A stretch of 64,000 bases of DNA, from assembly GCA_937916515.1 (NCBI GenBank), contig CALFSX010000214.1, positions 44,956 through 108,955 on the forward strand. The letters are read 5' to 3'. Positions 56,243 to 64,000 of the stretch are shown piece after piece. The translations under genes and the position numbers were made by a program. This stretch comes from an uncultured Planctomycetaceae bacterium. Its GTDB lineage: Bacteria > Planctomycetota > Planctomycetia > Planctomycetales > Planctomycetaceae. The notes below the pieces were generated by a model. That model searched no databases, had not been told where the DNA came from, and saw only the letters and a list, made by a program, of their open reading frames with translations. The stretch's first letter is position 1; every line of letters begins with the position of its first letter.

Positions 56243-57559
56243 GTGAAAACATTTCTACTGACATTTACTGCTCTTGTTTTGGCTTCGAGTGTATCAGTGC
56301 TGGCTGATAATTGGCCGCACTGGAGAGGCATCGGTGGAAATGGTGTCGCCAGCAATGCTTCACCACCTACTGAGTGGAGTGATACGAAGAACGTGAAATG
56401 GAAAGTTCGAATTCCTGGTCGCGGTTCTGGTTCTCCGGTGATCTGGGAAGATCGCGTGTTCGTCACGACGGCCGTTCCAGCTGCTGGTGATCAGTCAGAA
56501 GCGGCCGCCGCCAATCCGGGACAAGGTCGCAATCGTGGAGGACGCGGGGGCAGCCAGTTGCAGAATTTGCAGTTCAAAGTCATGTGCTTTAACCGCAAAG
56601 ATGGAAAACTGCTGTGGGAAAAAATCGCCACGGAAGCGTTGCCTCACCAGGAAACACATTCCACAAACGGCTTTGCGTCGGCATCCCCCTGTACCGACGG
56701 TGAACATGTTTACGCTCACTTCGGTTCGCGCGGGCTGTACTGCTACACTATGGATGGCACTCTGGTTTGGGAACGTAACGATCTTGGACAGATGGAGACT
56801 CGTAACAGTTTTGGCGAGGGCAGTTCGCCAACTTTGGCAGACGACAAGATCATTGTGCCGTGGGATCACGAAGGACAGTCTTCTATTTTTGCCTTGAACA
56901 AGCTAACTGGAAAGACGATCTGGAAGACTAACCGCGACGAACCAACGTGCTGGGCAACTCCGCTGGTGATCGAACACGACGGCCAGCAACAGGTCATCAT
57001 GAACGGCCAGACGTGCGCTCGATCGTACGACCTGGAAACAGGCAAAGAGCTGTGGCGTTGTGGCGGTCAGACGGAACGCCCGGTCGCCTGTCCGGTTGCC
57101 GCGGATGGTCTGGTCTTTGTGGGCAGCGGACATAGAGGTTCATTTCTGGCAGCTTTTCGACCTGACGGGAAGGGCGACATCGAAGGGACCCAGCACGTTG
57201 TCTGGACGACGAATCGCGACACGCCCGATATCGCGTCGTTGCTGCTGTCGTCGGGGCGACTATATTTTCACAAGGGCAAGACGGGCATTCTGACGTGCGT
57301 TGATGCTGCAACCGGCAAACCTCACTTCGAAGCCAGTCGCGTGTCGGGGCTGAACAGTCTTTACGCTTCGCCCATTGCTGCCGGTGGCTACATTTTTTCC
57401 ACCGACCGCAGTGGCACAACGGTGGTCATTAAGGATTCTGACAAGCTGGAAATCGTGGCCACAAATTCCGTCGGAGAAACGGTTGACGCGACTCCGGCCC
57501 CGGTTGATAACGAACTGTTTATCCGAGGCGAGCAGCATCTGTTCTGCATTTCAAAGTAG
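56243..57559 (+). CDS. Secreted PQQ-like beta-propeller protein
   Basis: 438 residues. Signal peptide (KTFLLTFTALVLASSVSVLA), then WPHWRG and blades such as GKLLWEK, GTLVWERNDLG, GKTIWKTNRDE and GKELWRCGGQTE. A Gly/Arg-rich linker (PGQGRNRGGRGGS) is inserted after the first blade. A paralogue of 8024-9346, sharing the W-P/H-HWRG start and the ASPIAAGGY-type last blade. Start at GTG 56243, opening the signal peptide. Confidence 0.87.
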   Translation: MKTFLLTFTALVLASSVSVLADNWPHWRGIGGNGVASNASPPTEWSDTKNVKWKVRIPGRGSGSPVIWEDRVFVTTAVPAAGDQSEAAAANPGQGRNRGGRGGSQLQNLQFKVMCFNRKDGKLLWEKIATEALPHQETHSTNGFASASPCTDGEHVYAHFGSRGLYCYTMDGTLVWERNDLGQMETRNSFGEGSSPTLADDKIIVPWDHEGQSSIFALNKLTGKTIWKTNRDEPTCWATPLVIEHDGQQQVIMNGQTCARSYDLETGKELWRCGGQTERPVACPVAADGLVFVGSGHRGSFLAAFRPDGKGDIEGTQHVVWTTNRDTPDIASLLLSSGRLYFHKGKTGILTCVDAATGKPHFEASRVSGLNSLYASPIAAGGYIFSTDRSGTTVVIKDSDKLEIVATNSVGETVDATPAPVDNELFIRGEQHLFCISK

Positions 57560-57967
57560 CCGCGACTGTTGCAGCAGCGTTTTGCTTTGACGGGACGGTC
57601 TGGCCGCTTTTTGGGCGTTGGCGTTGGCGTGGCTTCGTTTGCCGATTCCTGCAACTCTGCTGCTTCAATTTCTGCATCGATGTCAGGCCGTGAACGCTGG
57701 ACGCTGCCCTGCCACGGCGGATGGACCGGGTATTCTTCTGTTCCGCGGTTTGAGCAGTCATCTTTTTTATTGCCGGGTTCGACTCGTCTGAATTGGGCCC
57801 CAAAAGCATTAGTCGCGTTTTTTGCAAATCGAGTCCGGCAGATTCGTTGTAAGGCCAGTCAAGACTGCAACAGCGGCACGAGCAGCTGATTTGCCGATTT
57901 TCTTTGAACCATTTGCTACGTTTGCTCGCTGTATAGCTGACGGCTTTTGCAGTTTCACGCGAGGCGA
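57560..57967. other. Intergenic region, no convincing gene
   Basis: About 400 bp. An open minus-strand frame spans it (57519-58034) but is rich in Arg, Ser and Lys with no domain, so I do not call it. No strong hairpin seen. Confidence 0.45.
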
Positions 57968-58792
57968 ATGATGAATTACACGAAGATAATTTCCGTTGGT
58001 GTCGCCTTTCTTTCTGGTCTCGTCGGTCTTTCAAACGATGGGCCAGAGTTGGCCGAAGACAGACGTCCGGCGGAAACGATCGCTCAACACGGCGAAGTAG
58101 AGGCTCTGCAACAACAACAGGCTTCGAGCGATGTTCGCTATTCGACCCATCAGACTATTGATTCCAAAGATCAACAGCAGCTTCCGGACGGTCCGCCTTT
58201 AGCTCGCGTGTATCAGTATTTGCTGCATTTGCGACAGCTGCATTCCGAACTTCTAAGTACGGGCGAAACCAAACAGGCGAAGAAGCTGGAACGCCGACTG
58301 GCCGAACTCGAACGCCGGTTTCGTTATCCCGTGCCAGCACCGCTAAGCACTGCACCACGTGTTCACGCGATTGGCGTTTATCAAAGTTATGAAAACCCTG
58401 TGAAGGTTCGAGTGACCGACACCAGCGGACCCGTGATTCTGGTGTTGACGTCGTACAACCTGGCGACCTGGCAAGTCGAAGCGGACGAAGGCGTTCAAAT
58501 CGACTTCATCGTCTGCAGCGGCTACAAGAGACAGAGCGTTGCCAATACTCCCAAAGGAGTGCCGGTTTTCACCTATTGCTACGACGATCGATCGCACGAC
58601 TTTGCCTACGCCTACGGCCCGGAGCGATCGGAATGGGACAAAATGGAAACGTGGATCAAAAAGCTCACCGGCGGCCATGCTATCACCACGATCACTGGCA
58701 ACTACTACGCTCTGAAAGAAACGTATATTCTCGGCCCCGAAAACAACGATTGGCGAATTCAAATGCTGGATCAGGATATTCACCAACAGTAA
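57968..58792 (+). CDS. Secreted protein of unknown function
   Basis: 274 residues with a signal peptide (NYTKIISVGVAFLSGLVGLS). A Gln-rich helical segment (EVEALQQQQASSDVRYSTHQ) and a coiled coil with RRLAELERRF follow. The C-terminal beta domain (PVKVRVTDTSGPVILVLTSYNLATWQVEADEGVQ) ends in TWIKKLTGGHAITTITGNY. Not recognised. It is followed by the converging phosphonate operon. Start 57968 or 57971. Confidence 0.68.
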   Translation: MMNYTKIISVGVAFLSGLVGLSNDGPELAEDRRPAETIAQHGEVEALQQQQASSDVRYSTHQTIDSKDQQQLPDGPPLARVYQYLLHLRQLHSELLSTGETKQAKKLERRLAELERRFRYPVPAPLSTAPRVHAIGVYQSYENPVKVRVTDTSGPVILVLTSYNLATWQVEADEGVQIDFIVCSGYKRQSVANTPKGVPVFTYCYDDRSHDFAYAYGPERSEWDKMETWIKKLTGGHAITTITGNYYALKETYILGPENNDWRIQMLDQDIHQQ

Positions 58793-58821
58793 GTGGGACT
58801 GCAGCCGTCTGTTGCCTGCGG

Positions 58822-59652
58822 TCATGATCCCGCCGAATTCGGATATTCCCCCGCGGCGATCCTGGATTCGATCTCTTCAAGAACCGGTCGCATGTCGGCC
58901 ACGGTTTCGATGACGTAGTGAGCACCCGCTGTTCTTAAAGTTGCCGCCGCTTCGTCGATGCGCTGCTGGCGTTCGGCCGGCGATAGATCGGCGAGATCGG
59001 CTTCGGTCAGGCCGACGCAGTTTCCTGTTCGAGTAATCCCGATCGTCCAGCAGCCGGCGTTTCGACCGGCTTCAATTCCCACCGGTGTGTCGTCGACTTT
59101 GACAACGTGCCACATGGGATAAACGCCCATTCTTCTGGCCGCCTCGAACAACAGAAACGGAGCAGGGCGGCCCTTGGGAGCGTCTTCCGAACACAACACA
59201 CAGTCGGCGATGTACCCCTGAGTCGCGGCGGCGGCGGTCACGACTTCCATGAGTTCTCGAGTATAGCCAGTCGAAGATCCGATCTTCAGCCCGCGACCAC
59301 GGCACCATTCCACGACGTCGGCAGCGCCGGAAATCATCCGGCTGTGATCAGCCAATGTCGCCTTTTGCAGCGGCAGAAAATCGGCGTACATGGCGTCGAT
59401 TTGATCGTCGTCACAGGTGGTTCCGTGCTGGCTTTGCCACGCCGACGCGACGTCGGGCATGGCAGCAATTGCTGCGATATGATCGCGCTTGGCCATGCCC
59501 ATGGGTTCGCGTGCCTGCTTTGCGGTAATCGTCACACCGCGCTGGCGGAAGATTTCCTGAAAAACAATTGCCGGGGCCATGCAGCCATGGTCAATAGTTG
59601 TTCCCGCCCAATCAAAGACGACGGCCTTGAGATACTGAAACGGTTCTGACAT
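58822..59652 (-). CDS. phnX: Phosphonoacetaldehyde hydrolase (phosphonatase)
   Basis: 276 residues, HAD superfamily. Hydrolyses phosphonoacetaldehyde to acetaldehyde and phosphate. The nucleophile Asp14 lies in VVFDWAGTT. The Schiff-base Lys55 lies in GMAKRDHI, matching Lys53 of the characterised Bacillus enzyme. The HAD motif II/III region includes SSTGYTREL and KVDDTPVGIEAG. Start at ATG 59652 (SEPFQYLK); the upstream extension overlaps the neighbouring gene and is not conserved. Last gene of the five-gene operon. Confidence 0.95.
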   Translation of the reverse strand: MSEPFQYLKAVVFDWAGTTIDHGCMAPAIVFQEIFRQRGVTITAKQAREPMGMAKRDHIAAIAAMPDVASAWQSQHGTTCDDDQIDAMYADFLPLQKATLADHSRMISGAADVVEWCRGRGLKIGSSTGYTRELMEVVTAAAATQGYIADCVLCSEDAPKGRPAPFLLFEAARRMGVYPMWHVVKVDDTPVGIEAGRNAGCWTIGITRTGNCVGLTEADLADLSPAERQQRIDEAAATLRTAGAHYVIETVADMRPVLEEIESRIAAGEYPNSAGS

Positions 59653-59660
59653 CTGTGAGT

Positions 59661-60791
59661 CTACTTTCCTGTCCATCGGTTCCATGATCGATCGGCGAGT
59701 CCGAACGACATCGTCATGCCTGCTCCACCGGGGCCCACACACACATGCAGGTTGGGTTGCGGTTCCGCTTCGAAGATCGGCAGGCTGGAATGCTTTGCGT
59801 ACACGCCGTGCCAGCGTTCTTTAATCGTCCAGTTCTGCAGCTGAATGATCTTCTGCAGTTCCAGTAAAATGAGTTCATCGATTTCCGCCTTATCGAACGG
59901 GCTGATGTCATCGTTGTATTCGTGGGAATCTCCGAGAATGAGCTCGCCACTGTCCGATCGAGTTGCCATCACGTGAATGCCGTAACGATCCAGCAGTGGA
60001 TTCTGCGCGGCGACTCGGTCTTTCACTTTCTGCAGCGACGGACAATGGCCAAACGACGTGTAATGCCGCAACGTCAGGCCGCTGGCGATATGAGCGTCCT
60101 GATGAACGCTGCCTGTCTGAGCGACCGTTCGCAACATCTGCAGCTTGCAAAGTCGTAACCCCGACGATGCCAGCACTTCCGGAAACAGCGTCTTCAGATC
60201 GCTGCCCGAACAAATGATGATGCGTTCTGCCTGCCATTGTCGGCCATCGGCTGCTGTGATGTTTCCGTTGTCGACTTCTGCGATCGGACTGCCGAAGTGT
60301 CGCGTGACGCCTTGCGACGATTCCAGCCACGCCGCGATGCTGGCGGCCGCGACTCGAGGATCCACTCGCAGTTCGGTGGGGCTCCACATGCTGCCTTTCA
60401 ATCCGGTTGGGTTGGCAATGGGAGCAGCGGTCAATGTTTCCGCTACCGACAACAATCGGCAGTCGTGAGTTCCGCCGCTGCTGAATTCTTCCAGTACAGC
60501 ATGTTCGTCATCGTGGTGAGCCAGATGCAGCGATCCACACTGAGCCGCCTTCACGACGCTCTGCTCATCCAGTTCCAGCCACAGTTCTCGAGAACGCAAG
60601 GCGGTTGCGTACAATTCGCCGGATGGTTGCCCGATGGGCCAGATCATGCCAAAGTTGCGAACAGTCGCGCCTTCAGCTCGAGGCGATCGATCGAACAACA
60701 CGACGCTCAGCCCGCGACGAGCGGCCATCCAGGCGTGAGCCAGTCCTACGATTCCTCCACCAATCACGGCGACATCAAATTTCGCGATCAC
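59661..60791 (-). CDS. Phosphonate-operon FAD-dependent oxidoreductase (TIGR03364 type)
   Basis: 376 residues. The FAD motif is VAVIGGGIVGLAHAWMAARRG, and the fold is of the DAO/glycine-oxidase type. Members of this group in phosphonate gene clusters are reported to convert aminoethylphosphonate or its N-methyl forms to phosphonoacetaldehyde, the PhnX substrate. Landmarks: FDRSPRAEGATVRNFGMIWPIGQ (second FAD-binding stretch) and C-terminal HVCVGPGGAGMTMSFGLA. It starts inside the last bases of the HD gene (4-bp overlap) and its stop is 8 bp before phnX. In this operon it could stand in for the missing PhnW transaminase. Confidence 0.9.
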   Translation of the reverse strand: MIAKFDVAVIGGGIVGLAHAWMAARRGLSVVLFDRSPRAEGATVRNFGMIWPIGQPSGELYATALRSRELWLELDEQSVVKAAQCGSLHLAHHDDEHAVLEEFSSGGTHDCRLLSVAETLTAAPIANPTGLKGSMWSPTELRVDPRVAAASIAAWLESSQGVTRHFGSPIAEVDNGNITAADGRQWQAERIIICSGSDLKTLFPEVLASSGLRLCKLQMLRTVAQTGSVHQDAHIASGLTLRHYTSFGHCPSLQKVKDRVAAQNPLLDRYGIHVMATRSDSGELILGDSHEYNDDISPFDKAEIDELILLELQKIIQLQNWTIKERWHGVYAKHSSLPIFEAEPQPNLHVCVGPGGAGMTMSFGLADRSWNRWTGK

Positions 60792-61375
60792 GTCTCTGCC
60801 TTCTGTTGCATGCTGTGCATTGCCGCCGCTTGTAGGTATTTTTCGAAGTCTTCGATCGCTGGCGTCGCAAGATCGGCAACCTTCGCCAGATCATCCCAGC
60901 GTCTGAGACTGACGGCATCTTCAGCAAAGCTGCCGGCTCGGAATTCGGCCACTTCCGTTTCGGACATCGGGCCACCCTGCAGTTTCAAGCTGACAATTGA
61001 AGGCTCACTTAGCTGAGCATGATAATCAGAATTCACCGCACACAGATAGCGTTTGGCGGGGACATGAAGTCGAACCGGTTCCGTCACCGATTCATCAAAG
61101 ATCTGTCGCAGGTAACGATATCCAAGTTCTTCATGAGCATCGTCCACTCCCTGATCGGGAGCGTCATCCGGCAACGCATGCACCAAATGCCCGATATCGT
61201 GCAGCAACGCGGCTGTGACCAAAGCCGGCGAAGCGTGTGCCTGAACGGCCAGCGCGGCACACTGCAATGCGTGCTGTCGCTGTGTGACGGCTTCTCCACC
61301 GTATTGCGAGTCGCCACGTTCTGCAAACAGCTTGATGATTTGTTCAACGGTGACCATGCAAAAGTTCACTTTCAT
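60788..61375 (-). CDS. PhnZ-like HD-domain mixed-valent diiron oxygenase
   Basis: 195 residues. HD motif ALLHDIGHLVH with the other metal ligands in QRQHALQC and DYHAQLSEPS. The N-terminal YGGEAVTQ holds Tyr25 and Glu28, equivalent to the Tyr24/Glu27 lid and substrate residues of PhnZ, which cleaves (R)-1-hydroxy-2-aminoethylphosphonate to glycine and phosphate. No PhnY alpha-ketoglutarate dioxygenase, which makes that substrate, is visible in the window. Start ATG 61375, one base into the upstream gene's stop; ATG 61357 is the alternative. Confidence 0.87.
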   Translation of the reverse strand: MKVNFCMVTVEQIIKLFAERGDSQYGGEAVTQRQHALQCAALAVQAHASPALVTAALLHDIGHLVHALPDDAPDQGVDDAHEELGYRYLRQIFDESVTEPVRLHVPAKRYLCAVNSDYHAQLSEPSIVSLKLQGGPMSETEVAEFRAGSFAEDAVSLRRWDDLAKVADLATPAIEDFEKYLQAAAMHSMQQKAET

Positions 61376-62442
61376 TACGGAATCACGGCGACTCGAATCG
61401 GCCGGTTCTTAACAGCAAACTGGAACGCCTCATTCACATCAGCCAGTGAAAAGGCCTTTTGCACCAAATCGGCGAATGGGAACTGCTGATGATATTCTTC
61501 CAGAAACCGGACAGCCGTGACCAGATCGCCCGGTCGATAATTGTGCACGCCATGAATCGACAGCAACCGCCGCACGATTCGCTCGGGATCAACAGCCACC
61601 GTTGCCGCTGGGCTGACCGAACCCACCAGAATGACGGTTCCGCCGATGTTTGCCGCGTTAATCGCCGATTGAACGGCCGACGGATGGCCAGACATCTCAA
61701 AGACGCTGTCGTTGTCGTCCGTGGTCACTGTCCGCAACAACGAAGTTGCGCCGAAGCTAGCACCCTGAGCCAGCCGGTCTTCGTTGACATCGCACAGACT
61801 GACGTCGGCCGCTCCGGCTGCTGTCGCAAATGCACACGTCGTCAAACCCAGCATGCCTGCGCCGAAGACGAGAACTCGTTTGCCCGCCAGATCTCCCGCC
61901 GATCGTACGGCTGCCGCGACTGTTGCGGTCGCACAATTCGCGGGGCAGGCGATGGCATCGGGCAATTCGGAGGGCAACTTCACAACGGCCGTGCCCGCTT
62001 GCAGCAGGCAGTACTCGGCCAGCCCGCCGCTCAGTTCATGATCTTCCGTACAGACTTCGTGACCGTACTTGAACAGCGTTTGGCACTTCTGAGGAATCCC
62101 GCCTTCGCAACGATGACAGCTTCCACACGATGCAGCGACTGACCATGTCACTCGATCGCCAACTTCCAGCGTTTGACCAGCAACGTCGGTCAGCACGAAT
62201 TCGCCTTCGTTGACAGCTTCCACCACGCCGATAATTTCGTGTCCGAGCACCGTCGGCATGGGTGAAGAACGAGCACCGGAAAACGTATGCAAATCACTGC
62301 CGCAGATTGTGCAACAGGTGATTCGTACCAACGCTTCGCGCGGGCCAGGCTGCGGAACTGCGACTTCGCGAATTTCAATCGGCTGACCCACCGCAGAGAA
62401 CACAGCAGCTCGACACATGGCACGAAAACCTGGCAATGTCAT
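61375..62442 (-). CDS. Phosphonate-catabolism-associated zinc alcohol dehydrogenase (TIGR03366 type)
   Basis: 355 residues, medium-chain dehydrogenase. Catalytic zinc ligands: CTICGSDLH, GHEIIG and later Cys; structural zinc: SCGSCHRCEGGIPQKC. Nucleotide motif VLVFGAGMLGLTTCAFA. Members found in phosphonate clusters probably act on an alcohol/aldehyde pair related to phosphonoacetaldehyde or hydroxy-ethylphosphonate; the exact substrate is not known. It overlaps the transporter gene by 4 bp and the HD gene by 1 bp. Confidence 0.9.
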   Translation of the reverse strand: MTLPGFRAMCRAAVFSAVGQPIEIREVAVPQPGPREALVRITCCTICGSDLHTFSGARSSPMPTVLGHEIIGVVEAVNEGEFVLTDVAGQTLEVGDRVTWSVAASCGSCHRCEGGIPQKCQTLFKYGHEVCTEDHELSGGLAEYCLLQAGTAVVKLPSELPDAIACPANCATATVAAAVRSAGDLAGKRVLVFGAGMLGLTTCAFATAAGAADVSLCDVNEDRLAQGASFGATSLLRTVTTDDNDSVFEMSGHPSAVQSAINAANIGGTVILVGSVSPAATVAVDPERIVRRLLSIHGVHNYRPGDLVTAVRFLEEYHQQFPFADLVQKAFSLADVNEAFQFAVKNRPIRVAVIP

Positions 62443-63776
62443 GATGAAGCCTCGGGAATTGCCATGGGCATTTGCTGTTCGCCCGCTGTGAGTACTCGAC
62501 GAAAATATCGAACCGCGAAGATCAAGGCGAATACGCTGAAGATAGAACTCACCAAAATCCCCGATCGAAACAGCCCAAACAGAGCATCGCCAGGTGGGGC
62601 AAAGATCTTCAATGTAACAACGGCCGCGTAGCCGAGATACCCGATCGAATCGGCAAGATACATCAGAAAACCCAAATTGCCCGGGCGGGGTGAAGCGGCG
62701 ATCAGGCGTTCAAAGACCGTGGTGTGAAACGCGACATACGGCAAATACAAACCGATTCCGCAAGCCACCATAAACGGAAATGGTGGCAGGCTTCCCGACC
62801 ATTGCAGAATCGCGGCACAGGCGACAACTACGAAGCCACCACACATCAGCACAACTGAAGCTGCAAGCGCTCTGACATTGCCGACGATGCAAATTGCCAG
62901 AGCATTCACCACTGTCGCTACGATGGCCACGACGGTCTCTGATTTCGCAAACACGGCTGGCTTTTCATTGACTCCCAGTGCCTGCCAGATTTCGACGCCG
63001 AAGTCGTCGCGAATCGTCCGAATCACGGTGAGAACAACGTAGACCAACATCAACACCGACAAGCCCGGCATGTAGGCCTGGAAGAAAGCCCATCGCTGGC
63101 TGCCATTCATCGAAGTTCGCTCTGAACGGAGCAACCGATCTTCCTGGTCGGGTTCCGGAGTCTGTTGCAACAGCCAAACGAACAGCAAAGTTGGAGGTAA
63201 GAACAGAAGGCCGGTGATGTAGGGCATCTGATACTCTGTGAACCCCTGATCCACCACAAGCCAGCTTCCGACGGACTTTACGACTCCCGATGATACGATA
63301 AAGCTCGCACACAGCCCCGCCGCCAGTGCTTCTGTTTGTCGACGACCTTCAAGGTACGACAGCACCAGACCAAACACCATCCCCAGCGGAAGTCCGTTAA
63401 GGAACATCATGATCACTTTTGCCCGTGGCGGCAAAAACGCGAAGCCTACCAGCGCCAATTCAGCAAATGCCATGAGTCCGATCATCGCGATGGCCCGACG
63501 CCCCTTCGGCATCTCGGCTATGACCTTGATGCCAATGAACTTCGACAGCATATAGCCGCAAAGTTGTGACAACACCAACACTGTCTTCAGGTCAAGTCCC
63601 GCGAATTCCTGTCCGTCAAACGTGCCCGCTGTGAATGGCTTGCGGAACGCGTACATGCAAAAGTAAGTGCTGAATGCCGCGATTGCTGCTATTGCCGTCG
63701 ACTGTCTCGAATTCTTCAACGCCGTCTCCTGAGACAAACATAGCGAATGTTTCGAGAGTCTTTTTCGCTCAACCAA
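62439..63776 (-). CDS. MFS-type transporter (DUF5690 family)
   Basis: 445 residues with twelve hydrophobic segments. The first helix carries AFSTYFCMYAFRKPFTAGTFDG, typical of the DUF5690 membrane family, which is MFS-like. Further helices: AMIGLMAFAELALVGFAFLP, LGMVFGLVLSYLEGRRQTE and GIGLYLPYVAFHTTVFERLIA. First gene of the phosphonate operon, so a substrate importer for aminoethylphosphonate or a related phosphonate is the most economical reading; this is inference from context. Start ATG 63776. Confidence 0.82.
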   Translation of the reverse strand: MVERKRLSKHSLCLSQETALKNSRQSTAIAAIAAFSTYFCMYAFRKPFTAGTFDGQEFAGLDLKTVLVLSQLCGYMLSKFIGIKVIAEMPKGRRAIAMIGLMAFAELALVGFAFLPPRAKVIMMFLNGLPLGMVFGLVLSYLEGRRQTEALAAGLCASFIVSSGVVKSVGSWLVVDQGFTEYQMPYITGLLFLPPTLLFVWLLQQTPEPDQEDRLLRSERTSMNGSQRWAFFQAYMPGLSVLMLVYVVLTVIRTIRDDFGVEIWQALGVNEKPAVFAKSETVVAIVATVVNALAICIVGNVRALAASVVLMCGGFVVVACAAILQWSGSLPPFPFMVACGIGLYLPYVAFHTTVFERLIAASPRPGNLGFLMYLADSIGYLGYAAVVTLKIFAPPGDALFGLFRSGILVSSIFSVFALIFAVRYFRRVLTAGEQQMPMAIPEASS

Positions 63777-64000
63777 ACAGTACTACTCGTTCGGCTTCGA
63801 TCATGACGTTGATTTAACTCCGTCGACTCACCGCTTGAATACCGTTTACCATCGAACTGTTAAGATTCCGGGTACAACTTTGCGGTTTTCATGTCCTGCA
63901 ACAAGACGCGATCCCTTTATGTCAACCTTCGACAACCAGGCCTAGTCGTGCCAGCTTTGACTGGCATTCGTCGCGTTCGCGGCTGCGTGTCAGAGCGGCC
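63777..64000. promoter_or_regulatory. Upstream region of the phosphonate operon (edge of window)
   Basis: About 220 bp to the window end. No clear Pho-box or regulator gene is visible, and the divergent gene, if any, lies outside. Confidence 0.35.

Noticed and set aside
57519..58034. Minus-strand open frame over the 3' end of the PQQ-propeller gene and the spacer
   Set aside because: Low-complexity Arg/Ser/Lys/Gln composition, overlaps coding sequence antisense, no motif.

Overview
The window looks like a chromosomal segment of a planctomycete (Planctomycetota, most likely order Planctomycetales). I infer this from protein content, not from an rRNA gene, and none is present. Pointers are two secreted PQQ-propeller proteins with the W-P/H-HWRG start, a 1434-residue PA14/multihaem c/propeller protein, ThuA-like and twin-arginine Gfo/Idh/MocA secreted proteins, an ECF sigma factor beside a zinc-ribbon Ser/Thr kinase, a class II DAHP synthase, and short genes with frequent strand switches. 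I see no rRNA, tRNA, CRISPR array, prophage or intact transposase.

Layout. 0-4 kb: a divergent RNA-quality/repair pair, rsr (Ro60/TROVE) and rtcR (CARF-type sigma-54 activator), with a recognisable -24/-12 promoter and a 14-bp palindrome upstream of rsr; rtcA lies alone 34 kb away. 4-23 kb: housekeeping and secreted genes (S4 protein, ElaA-like GNAT, a large membrane protein, PQQ propeller, FMN reductase, class II DAHP synthase, Rieske plus DegT pair, obg-ispH, cysS, an adaptor/terpene-cyclase-fold pair, Nudix). 23.6-28.9 kb: a repeat-rich stretch around a Gfo/Idh/MocA protein, a propeller protein and a DMT transporter. 28.8-38 kb: DUF5658-like membrane protein, the pentahaem protein, an ABC pair, a coiled-coil protein and rtcA. 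38.7-51 kb: RluA and RlmI RNA-modification enzymes, a HAL2-type phosphatase, an SLC13 permease, fabI, a glycosyltransferase, an AroDE-like fusion, a two-FMN-domain NosR-like protein and a ThuA-like protein. 52.7-58.8 kb: ECF sigma factor, Ser/Thr kinase, second PQQ propeller and a secreted protein. 58.8-63.8 kb: a tightly packed phosphonate-catabolism operon on the minus strand (MFS/DUF5690, alcohol dehydrogenase, PhnZ-like HD oxygenase, FAD oxidoreductase, PhnX).

Most notable. (1) A ~130-bp dispersed element with at least nine copies, all in the first 38.6 kb; in three cases it starts on the base directly after a stop codon, in the sense direction. (2) The sigma-54 promoter and palindrome controlling rsr. 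(3) An AroDE-like fusion whose key residues appear lost in both active sites. (4) A phosphonate operon that combines the PhnX and PhnZ routes, has no PhnW and carries its own candidate MFS transporter. (5) A ~340-bp composite repeat present as an inverted pair 23 kb apart.

All family assignments come from reading motifs by eye. No database search or alignment program was run, and residue correspondences to reference enzymes are manual alignments.
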